Below, in pieces: positions 31,790-40,181 of a stretch of DNA of 64,000 nt (its first letter is position 1; each line of letters begins with the position of its first letter). The stretch lies in assembly GCA_963575745.1 (NCBI GenBank), contig CAUYUJ010001459.1:271749-335748 (forward strand), read 5' to 3'. The position numbers were made by a program, and so were the translations under genes. The stretch is from Prorocentrum cordatum (lineage: Eukaryota; Sar; Dinophyceae; Prorocentrales; Prorocentraceae). The notes beneath the pieces are model-generated. The model ran no database searches. It saw only the letters and a program-made list of their open reading frames with translations, and was not told the DNA's origin.

Positions 31790-32530
31790 CACCATCACCG
31801 CCACCACCACCACCATCGTCATCAAACTCATCAAAACCATCATCACCATTATCACCATCATGATCACAGCATCACCATCATGGTACTCATCATCAACGCA
31901 GTTGATATCATGAATAGCATCATCACCATCATGAGCATCATCATCATCACCATTATCACCACCAGCATCATAATCCTCGTCGTCGTCGCTGTTGTCGTCA
32001 CCGTGAGCATCATCAGCAATATCATCATGCGCATAGTTGCCGTCATCTTTACATGAACAGCATCATCACCAACATCACCATTGTCATCGCCATCGCATTC
32101 ACCAGTACCATCGTCATCAGCATTGACGGCACCCTCATCAACAACCACAACAGCATCAACGTCGTTATCATCATCATCTTCATCATCCTCATCATCATCA
32201 TTATCATCCTCCTCCGCACCCACCTGGCCATGTTTTGTATAGCATCGCAGCGCTTTTAGTTCACCAGTGCACTGGCTGTTCCATCGCCAGAGATAGATCG
32301 ATAGATCATCATCGTCATCGTCATCATCATCACCACCATCACCACCACCACCAATCTCATCTTCACCGGCATCAGCATCAGCATCAGCATCACCAGCAGA
32401 TTCAACATCATCACCATCACCACCATCATCATCAGCAGCAGCATCATCAGCGGCATCCACCAGTCCTCATCCTCTTTCTCACTACCATCCTCGTTCTCAT
32501 CCCCATCCTCGTCCTCACTCACTCCTCCTC
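31790..32530 (+). repeat. (ATC)/(CAT)-rich tract
   Basis: Imperfect CAT/ATC/ACC triplets for about 740 bp, with a non-repeat island at 32215-32300. His-, Ile- and Met/Asp-rich frames are artefacts. Confidence 0.9.
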
Positions 32531-32734
32531 CTCCTTTTTGTTAACGCTCGACCCACCTGAGCAAGAACGCCGTGGCGTTTGTCTCCTCCTCCTCCTCCTC
32601 TTCCCTCCTGGGCCTCGTGCCTCTGCGTTTCCCTCTGGGAGGCGGATCCCCGGAAGTTTCGAGGCCCTGCACGTCCCCGCCCCGCTTCAGAGACTCTCCT
32701 CGCCTGGGGAGACCGACCGGTCCTGGAGGATTTT

Positions 32735-32930
32735 TCCCCACTTGGGCGTGGCTTAATGAGGGGGTCACAAATGGGGGGGTCAGGAAAGGTCCCCTTTCGT
32801 GCCCCTTTCGGGCCCCTCCAGAGCCCCAGGGGGCTCGTTTAGGTACCGTTTGGGTACCTTTTCGAACCACCCTCGCCACCCCCCCATTTATGACCCCCCC
32901 ATTACGCAGCGCCCAACCCACATCCAAAGT
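32735..32930. mobile_element. Foldback element with GGGGGTCA.AAATGGGGGGGT arms
   Basis: The left arm (CCCCACTTGGGCGTGG, TTAATGAGGGGGTCACAAAT, GGGGGGGT) is mirrored by the right arm (ACCCCCCCATTTATGACC, then CACATCCAAAGTGGGG). Palindromic CCCCTTTCGGGCCCC and GGTACC pairs lie inside. Single copy in the window. Confidence 0.65.
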
Positions 32931-32999
32931 GGGGTTATTGTTTTCCCCACATCCAAGTGGACACCCCGCGCAGGAACAAGAGAACACACCCTCTCCTCT

Positions 33000-33270
33000 G
33001 CTCTAATCGCACACTCGTTCACTCAATCACTCACACGCATCATCGCTCAGACTCGCTCACTCACCCACTAACTCACCCACTCACATACACACACGCTCAA
33101 TCACCCACTCACTCACCCACTCGCACACACACACAAACACATCATCATCATCATCATCACTCACTCACTCACTCACTCACCCACTCACTCACCCACCTAC
33201 CCGCCCACTCACTCACTCACTCACTCACACTCTCTTCACTAACTCACTCATTCATTCACTCACTCACTCA
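33000..33270 (+). repeat. (CACTCA)-type simple repeat
   Basis: CACTCACTCACC and ACACACA mixtures, with a short ATCATC run at 33140-33160. Confidence 0.9.
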
Positions 33271-33271
33271 T

Positions 33272-34300
33272 CTCAGGCGGGAGCTTCATCTGTGAGTGAA
33301 TTGCGAGGAGGTCTCAGGCGGGAGCCCCCTCCATATGGGGCCCGCAGCTCATGTTACTAATCCGAGCGGGTCATCGGAATCCTGTACCAGTCGTTATTAT
33401 GTGCCTCTTCAAGCTTGCGTATGGCGGAAGTCTCAGGCGGGAGTCTCGTCTGTGAGTGAACGGCAAGGAAGTATTTGGCGGGAGCTTTCTCCCTATGTGG
33501 CCCGCAGATCATGTTACTAATCCGAGCGGGTCATCGGAAACTTGTAACCGTCGCCACTTTTGCGTTCCTGCGGCTTGAAGATGGAGGAAGTATCAGGTGG
33601 GAGCTTCGTCTTTGAGTGAATTGCGAGGAGGTCTCAGGCGGGAGCCTCCTCCGTATGGGGTCCGCAGATCATGTTATTAATCCAGGCGGGTCATCGGAAA
33701 CTTGTAACTGTCGCCACTTGTGCGCTCCTGCGGCTTGAAGATGGAGGAAGTATCAGGTGGGAGCTTCGTCTTTGAGTGAATTGCGAGGAGGTCTCAGGCG
33801 GGAGCCCCCTCCTTATGGGGTCCGCAAATCATGTTACTAATCCGAGCGGGTCATCGGAATCCTGTACCAGTCGTTATTGTGTGCCTCTTCAAGCTTGAGT
33901 ATGGCGGAAGTCTCAGGCGAGCCTCGTCTGTGAGTGAACTGCGAGGAAGTCTCAGGCGGGAGCTTTCTCCCTATGTGGCCCGCACACCACGTTATTAAAC
34001 CGAGCGGGTCATCGGAATCCTGTACCAGTCGTTACTTTTGGGCTCCTCAGGCCTGAATATTTGGGGACGTATCAGGCGGGAGCTTCGTCTGTGAGTGAGC
34101 TGCGAGGAAGTCTCAGGCGGAAGCCCCCTCCCTATGTGGCCCGCAGACCACGTTATTAAACCGAGCGGGTCATCGGACCCCTGTGACGGGCTTTTGAGGC
34201 CTGAATATTTGGGAAGTATCAGGCAGGAGCCTCGTCTGTGAGTGAATTGCGAGAAAGTCTCAGGCGGGAGCCCGCTCCCTAGGGGTCCCGCACTTCACGT
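33272..34300 (+). repeat. 160-bp satellite array
   Basis: The GTGAGTGAA landmark (TTGAGTGAA in two units) falls at 33292, 33452, 33612, 33772, 33930, 34091 and 34239, giving steps of 160, 160, 160, 158, 161 and 148. Each unit carries TCTCAGGCGGGAGC twice, CCGAGCGGGTCATCGGAA and CTTGTAACCGTCGCC-like text. Adjacent units are very similar, which suggests recent homogenisation. Confidence 0.95.
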
Positions 34301-34399
34301 GCTTTCGCCTCGTCGTCCTCTGGCGCGCGCTTCCTCTGGGTCGTCCTCCGGCGCGTAGCCGCTGGGACGCACGTCGCGCGTAATCTCTGGGTCGTGTTC

Positions 34400-34850
34400 C
34401 GCACGAGGAGGAGGAGGAGGAGGAGGAGGAGGAGGCAGGACGAGAAAGAGAAGGAGGAAGAGGAAGGAGGAGGAGGAGGAGGAGGAGGAGGAGGAGGAGA
34501 GGGGACGAGGAGGAGGAGGAGGGAGGAGGAATGCCCTAGGAGGCCCCAGGAGGTCACGGGAGGCCCAGGAGGCTCCAGGAGGCCCCAGGAGGCCCCAAGA
34601 GGCCCAAGGAGGAGGCAGGAGACCAAAGGAGGAGGCAGGAGGAGGAGGAGGAGGAGGAGGAGGCGGAGGAGGAGGAGGAGGAGGGAGAGGGAGGAGGAGG
34701 AGGGAGAGGAAGAGGGAGAATGAGGAGGATGAGGAGGAGGAGGAGGAGGAAAAGGAGGAGGAGGTGGTGGTGGAGGAGGCAAGAGGAGGAGGAGGCAGGT
34801 GCTGAGGCAGGAGGAGGAGCAGGCAGGAGGAGAAAGAGGAGGCAGGAGTA
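34400..34850 (+). repeat. GGA purine tract with CCCCAGGAGG units
   Basis: Long GGAGGA runs enclosing a CCCAGGAGG-type minisatellite at 34540-34615. Confidence 0.9.
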
Positions 34851-34859
34851 GGTGGGAGG

Positions 34860-35415
34860 AGGGAGGGGGCAGGAGGATATGCCAAGGCAATTTGAACAGA
34901 TTCTCGGGGTCCTACCGTCGGAGTAATTGTCGCTTTGGTGCCGCGTCCGAGGTGCGTATTCCTTCCGTTTTGGGGCGTGGAACGCACTCGTCGCCACGGC
35001 TGCATCCGCGTCGAAATGTTGGCCAGAGAGCGCTCCAGGACAGATCCCAGGATCGGTCTGTGATCCATGTATTTGAAACAGGTGCCCCGAAGGAAACAGT
35101 TCCTGTGTTGTTTCGCCTTTTCGGGCTCTCAAGCTCCTCCCATGGCCACGGAGCCGTCAAAAGCCATGATGGAGAATTGGTTCCGGGGGGGAGGCCCTGG
35201 GGTCCAGGACCCGATTTCTTTCGGGACTCGCTTCTTTCTTGCCAGTCTTCCCGAGATGCTTGCACCTCCGATGGCGCCGCCAATACACCTGCACCAGTCT
35301 TGACCGCTCCTCACATCGTGAAGACACGGCGGAAGCCGTTCGGCAACGTTCGGCCTCAGGCGGCTTTTGTGCCAGGCCCCGTGGATGCTAAGACCAACTC
35401 GATGTGAAGAATCAG
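34860..35415. other. Unassigned unique-looking stretch
   Basis: A low-repeat island between two purine tracts. Open frames on both strands show no known domain. If any unrecognised small gene exists in this part, this is a candidate region. Confidence 0.3.
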
Positions 35416-35419
35416 TCCC

Positions 35420-35589
35420 GAGGAGGAGGAGGCGGAGGAGGAGGAGGAGGAGGGGGGAGGGGGAGGGGGAGGAGGAGGAGGAGGAGGAGGAGGAGGGGGA
35501 GGAGGAGGAGGAGGAGGAGGAGGAGGAGGAGGAGGAGGAGGAGGAGGAGGAGGGGGAGGAGGGGGGGAGGGGGAGGAGGAGGAGGAGGG

Positions 35590-35624
<35 letters not shown>

Positions 35625-35635
35625 GAGTGGAGTCC
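35420..35635 (+). repeat. GGA purine tract
   Basis: GGA/GGGGGA runs, including a G14 stretch near 35588. Confidence 0.95.
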
Positions 35636-35773
35636 AGGCTTCCTGGGTGCCCACGCCGTGAGCAAGCTCACGGCGCTGGAGCTGTGGGCAGGCCCGTCCT
35701 GGGCCCGGGGTCGGTGTGCGCCGTGCGTATGCCCCTCTGGCCGAGTCGGGTCTGCGTGTCCACAGGTCCTGGG

Positions 35774-35928
35774 CTTAAGTGGGGTCTGTCCATCTACAGG
35801 AGGAATCTTGAAACATAATCCAAAAATAGCCTGGGGACGATTTTGGAACCATATTTGATTCTTCTCTGAGCGTTTTGGGGGTATTTTTGTTTTTCGTCCG
35901 AAATCCGCCTGACGGAGGAGATGCCCGA
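35774..35928. mobile_element. Foldback MITE, GTCGGGCCTGTC type, copy 3
   Basis: Starts GTGGGGTCTGTCCATCTACA and contains AATAGCCTGGGGACGATTTT. The right arm is TTTTTCGTCCGAAATCCGCC...ATGCCCGAC. It is closer to copy 2 than to copy 1. TTAA precedes the left end here and in copy 2, but no matching right TTAA is seen. Confidence 0.7.
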
Positions 35929-35929
35929 C

Positions 35930-36350
35930 CCAATCCTGCGCTCAAGGCTCGGGGGTTCGTAGAGGGAGGGTTACCCCAAGGTGGGGCTGGGGAGCGGGCC
36001 CAGCTGGATGCTGCCGTGTGACGCGTTTCCTTCTTTCATCGCTCCGTTGGGAGCGGCTCTCCCTCCAACCCCACCTCTGCCCCAACCCCACCTCTGTGCC
36101 CCCCCGAAAGGCGGGCCTGGCCACCAGTTGTGCAGGTGTATCGTCGGCGCTCTTCCGGTATCGTGCCTTCGTCTGGGAGTCGAAGGATTCTCAGAGTCGC
36201 GAAACCTCAATTTGGCAGTGGTCCGCGCAGATGTCGTGGGTCGGCGCCGGGCGACCCCGGGAGGGGGTCTCAGCGCCGATCCAAGAACTTGCGCGGACCT
36301 CCGCAAGGTTATGCCTCTGCAGCTTTTCGTTCTTCGGTCGAAGAGGACGA
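35930..36350. other. Spacer with partial foldback MITE
   Basis: 36240-36340 (CAGCGCCGATCCAAGAAC, GCGCGGACCTCCG) matches the right arm of the 195-389 family. The remainder is unassigned. Confidence 0.45.
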
Positions 36351-36352
36351 GA

Positions 36353-36475
36353 CAGTCGGGGCCCTGAAGAAGGAACCCTTTTGGTTGGGGATGGGCTGCG
36401 CGTTCCTGAAGCGTTTCACAGCTAGCCTCAGGTTTTCCTTATGTTTTCGATGGGAAATCGAAGTTTATGTTGTGC
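36353..36475 (+). mobile_element. Tc1/mariner-like MITE (CAGTCGGGGC ends), copy 3, truncated
   Basis: CAGTCGGGGCCCTGAAGAAG begins the element. The block TTTTCGATGGGAAATCGAAG is present, and then the match stops, so the right end is missing. Confidence 0.75.
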
Positions 36476-36479
36476 GGGT

Positions 36480-36835
36480 GCAACGGGTGTCTCCTTGGCA
36501 TGGTGCTCAGCGCACGGACTGGCTCAACCTCGCTGGACCGACCGAAGGTCAGGGGCAGCCCAGGAGGGATCACGTCGAAGGATCGTTTCCGCCTGGGCGT
36601 CTTCAAGCTCACGATGCGATTGCCTCTCCCGTTTCGAAACGTGGTTGGGTTCTCCGATGGCGTCGTTTTGTTGTTCACGATGTCGCGTCCTCCTTGCAAA
36701 TCCCCATCCTCCCCGCCCCCATAAATCTCCCTCGTCACCCGCAGTGGACCAGTGTGATCGTCCTTGGTCTCGAGAAGAGGCTTTTCGTCGTCATTGTTTT
36801 TTTGTGCCTCCCCCCCTCCAGTCCCTCCTTCATAC
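36480..36835. other. Unassigned stretch
   Basis: Looks unique in this window. No domain recognised on either strand. Confidence 0.3.
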
Positions 36836-36839
36836 CGGC

Positions 36840-37285
36840 GTCCCTCGGAGGGAAGGACGGGGAACAGGGGGCCCTCAGAGGGAGGGGAGAGGAGGGAGGA
36901 GGGAGGGGAGAGGAGGGAGGAGGGAGGGAGCGAGTGGGAAGGGGGAGGCGGAGAAAATGAGGAGGGGGAGGAGGAGGAAGAGGAGGAAGAGGAGGAGGAG
37001 GCGGAAGAAATGAGAAGGAGGAGGCGGAGGCGGAGGCGGGAGGGGGCGAAGCTATCTCACCCACGGGGTTGTGAATGTGGCCGCGCTTCGAGCTTCAAGA
37101 TTTGCGCTGAAGCGGTGCTCTTTTGCAGGAGCACCGCACGAGAGCGTAGCCACGCTCTGCGCGAAGCGAAGCTCGAAAGTAGCTGACCTAGACGAGGATG
37201 AGGAGGAGAAGCTGGAGGAGGGTGAGGGGTAGAAAGAAGGGGAGGGGGGAAGAAGAGGGGGAGGGAGGAGGAGGAGGAGGCTGGC
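36840..37285 (+). repeat. GGA/GGAGG purine tracts
   Basis: GGGAGGGGAGAGGAGGGAGG tandem units (36870-36930), then GAGGAGG (36960-37045). A third run (37190-37285) follows a short unique gap. That gap contains GCTTCGAGCTTC...GAAGCTCGAAAG, an imperfect inversion of about 70 bp. Confidence 0.8.
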
Positions 37286-37594
37286 TGGCTGGCTCTGCAT
37301 TGGGCCTCAGGTTGATGAGTGCAACCGCTGAAACATATCAGAAGCAAGCATGCGATATGTACGACCTGCAGTGCGCGCATGATACGAAATGAGAACGTGT
37401 CCTCCCCTGGGGAGCCCCGAATTGTCTTCGCTCTACCATCTGCGGCTTGACTCGAGAAATCTGATTTGCTCGGTCAGGCTGAGTGTCCAACAAAAACGTG
37501 ATAAATCAGCGGATGCTAAATTATTCCGCTGCTGCATCTGCTGCTGCACGCTGCTCGGAGAACGAGTGGAGGGAGGGGCCGAAGTCGGCGGAGG

Positions 37595-37650
37595 AGCGGG
37601 CAGAAACCGACCACTTTGGAATGAAAATGGTCGGTCTTGCGGCGGCCGAA
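37595..37650. repeat. Short hairpin repeat (ACCGACCA..TGGTCGGT), copy 1
   Basis: GAGCGGGCAGAAACCGACCA...ATGGTCGGTCTTGCGGCGGCCGA. An 8-bp perfect stem flanks a loop of about 14 nt. It matches 41194-41249 over 56 bp with few changes. Confidence 0.65.
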
Positions 37651-37768
37651 GGAGGAGGAGGAGGAGGAGGAGGAGGAGGAGGAGGAGGAGGAGGAGGAGG
37701 AGGAGGAATGGAGGAGGAATGGAGGAGGAGGAGGAGGAGGAGGAGGAGGAGGAGGAGGAGGAAGGCGG
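37645..37768 (+). repeat. GGA purine tract
   Basis: GGA runs interrupted by GGAATGGAGGAATGG at 37705-37722. Confidence 0.95.
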
Positions 37769-37799
37769 AAGCAGGATTCCCAGGATCATTCACCTGACG

Positions 37800-38630
37800 C
37801 CTTGCGCCGACTCTCGATGTGCCGCTCTCGGCGGGTGCCGCTCCGAGCGCTGACTTTTCAGCGCCTGCCGCGGCGGCGGCCAGCGGCTCGTCCGCGCCCG
37901 TCGTGGCTGCACCGCCTGGGCACCGCAGGCCCAGGCGCGGCCCCATCCGAGCCAGCGGCCACCCTCTCGGCGCGCCAGCGGGGCGGCTCCTCCGCACTGC
38001 TGCGCACTGCACCAGCCGCCTCCGCCAGCACGCTGGCTAGCAGCGCCATCTCGTCCAGAGGCCAGCTGCAGCAAGCGCTCCTGATGTCCGCGCGGGCCCC
38101 CGCCAGGCATCATCTCCGCGCCCAGCTGCTCCGCGCACGGGAAGAACGTCTTCTCGGTCGACGCGTCGCTGATGCACGGCACGATCTTGGCGTGGCCCTC
38201 CTTGTAGCAGGAGCTGATCCTGAAGCCCCTCACCAGGAACGTCAGCTCGTCGATGGGCATGGGCCCGAGCTTGTTCCGCACCTCCAGCCACGCGGTCTTG
38301 TTCTTCATGCCGACCTTGTCGCCCGCCTTCTCGATCGCGCGCGCGACCTCGAGGAACACCTGAACGCAAGCGGGCCCTTTGTGCTCCGTCGGGTTGTCCA
38401 TGTGCTGGTCACTAAGGCGCGGCGCCTCGATGGCGCACGCCTTGGCCGTTGTGGACCCAGCCTGCGCCAGGCGCGAGTCCTCGTCGATGACCAGCGCGCG
38501 GTGTAATTGGTCGCCATCAGCTGGCGAATGTTGAAGCTGTTCCCCAGAACAGCGCGAGCGAGAATGGTCTGCGCCCCCACGGCGGGCAGCTTGTCCAAGG
38601 CGTCTGGCGGCAGCCCGTAGCTCTGCACTG
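37800..38630 (-). pseudogene. Unrecognised minus-strand ORF, probably retroelement-associated
   Basis: I do not recognise this protein. Minus-strand segments that look like real protein rather than low complexity are SYGLPPDALDKLPAVGAQTI and LGNSFNIRQLMATNY (38628-38510). After a frame change come HKGPACVQVFLEVARAIEKA, NKTAWLEVRNKLGPMPIDEL and GFRISSCYKEGHAKIVPCIS (38390-38180). It follows the LINE body at 38.9-43.2 kb on the same strand. It could be the tail of that element, another element or a retroposed gene. At least one frameshift separates the parts. Confidence 0.4.
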
Positions 38631-38885
38631 GAGCGTTTTGGGCGTCGGCGCGCCTGCCTTGCTGGCGGGGCGCCGCTGCGCCAGCCGGCAGCGTCGCGCC
38701 CGCGGCGGCTGACTGCGCTGCCGCGGCGCCGCGGGGATCGCGGCTGCGGCCGCCGCCTCCGCTCGGGCGGCGCGATCGAGCGCCGCGGCTGGCACTCGCG
38801 GAGCCATCTCGGCCACCGCGCGCTGGCGCGGCCCGGCGGCTGCGGGGGCGGGGGCTGCCCTTGGCGGCCCCCGGCGCCTGCGAGC

Positions 38886-40181
38886 TCAGGCGGAAGGCCC
38901 TGCTTGCCGCCAGCGGGGGCCAGCCGAGGCGCGGGCTGCGGCGCGCGCTGTTCGGGCAAATGCGATCGCAGAGCTTCGAGGGTTTCGAAGGGCCCCCCGA
39001 CCGAACAGGCGAACTCCAGGCTGGTCGAGAGGCCGCTCAAGGCTGACACCGCGATCGAGGCCAAGGGGCAAACCAAGGACGGGGGCTCGATGACCTGGTG
39101 GTGTTACGGGGACCGTTGAGCTGGGCATCTCCGAGTCAGGCAGGCTGTCACCGCGCGTTCTCGGGCTAGTCGACGAGTTCTGAAAGCGCCAGCACTGTGC
39201 AGACCATTGACTGGCGACGACGATAGCGCGAACGGTAGAACGACGCCCATGCTCAGCATCTTCTTGGAACTTCTGGCGCGCGAGCAACGCATGGCGAGTC
39301 GCAAACTCGCGCCCGCATGGGGGCCCCCCAGGCCCCAGCAGCTCGCAGCGCCACAGCGCCGGTGGCGGTGGGGGCGCGTCTTCGGCAGCGGGGGGCGGCT
39401 GCCAGCCAGGCGGCGGGGCCGCCACTGTGCAAGCTTGCGCCCGCAGCAGGCCAGGGTCCAGCGTCAGGTAGCGCTCGCGGAGCTCCTCGTTGCCGAACAG
39501 CGCGACGACGTTCAGGGCGCCACGCGGAGTCTGGAGGTCCTCCAGCAGCGCGGTGTCCGCGACGAACCGCAGCGCGCGCGGGCCGGCGCCGACGAGGACC
39601 GAGCCGTCGACGTCGACGGCGGGGGCGGGCCCCAGCGGCAGCTCGCCGAAGACCACCGCGAGCTCCTGGGGATGTTGACCAGGTAGACGAAGCCACCGAC
39701 GATACTGGCGTAGGCGACGAACTCGAAGTTCAACTCGCGCGGGCGCTATGCCCAGCCTCTTCAGGACCGCCACGTCGGTCATCGCGTTGAAGCACAAAAG
39801 GGGCTTGCCGTTGTCAGCCAGCGCCTGCCAGCCGTCATCCGTGAGGATCGGAATCTTCTGGCAGGCGGCTCCAGCAAGCATGCGGCGCCCCAGGATGGCC
39901 AGCGCCTTGTCGATCTGCAGCTGCAGCGACTCGCTGAGCACGAACACGTTCATGACGCTCGGCGCCGCCTCCTGCATCACCGCGCCGAACACGATGCGCG
40001 CGAGGCGCCAGGCGCGGTTGCGAGCCCAGAAGCGCCCCATGCAGTAAAATCCCCTACGGGCAGCTTGCAGACGTCGCCGAAGTTCAGCCTGCGCGCTGCC
40101 CGAAATAGAAGTCTGGATGCCGAGGGCCATGTTGTCGCACTGCGCGACGCCCTCGATGGACTCCGCACCGCTGAAGAGCAC
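38886..40181 (-). pseudogene. LINE RT thumb and C-terminal region, shifted frame
   Basis: This frame continues the RT after the shift at 40201-40209. ESIEGVAQCDNMALGIQTSI and RRGFYCMGRFWARNRAWRLA match the post-palm thumb of LINE RTs (strand then long helix). FGAVMQEAAPSVMNVFVLSE follows. Further on, CELLGPGGPPCGREFATRHA (about 39350-39290) looks like a worn C2H2-type zinc motif of the kind found near the C-terminus of many LINE proteins. Beyond that no domain is recognised. The part from about 39700 to 39250 may contain further shifts, since another frame gives NFEFVAYASIVGGFVYLVNI at about 39735-39675. Confidence 0.65.

Noticed and set aside
33272-34300. CRISPR-like array
   Set aside because: The 160-bp units are repeated whole with no short repeat/unique spacer alternation, and the setting is eukaryotic. 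The same holds for the 73-, 90-, 99- and 103-bp arrays.
31379-37853. Glu-, Arg- or Gly-rich ORFs over the GGA tracts
   Set aside because: Pure low-complexity translation with no unique sequence on either side that continues the frame.
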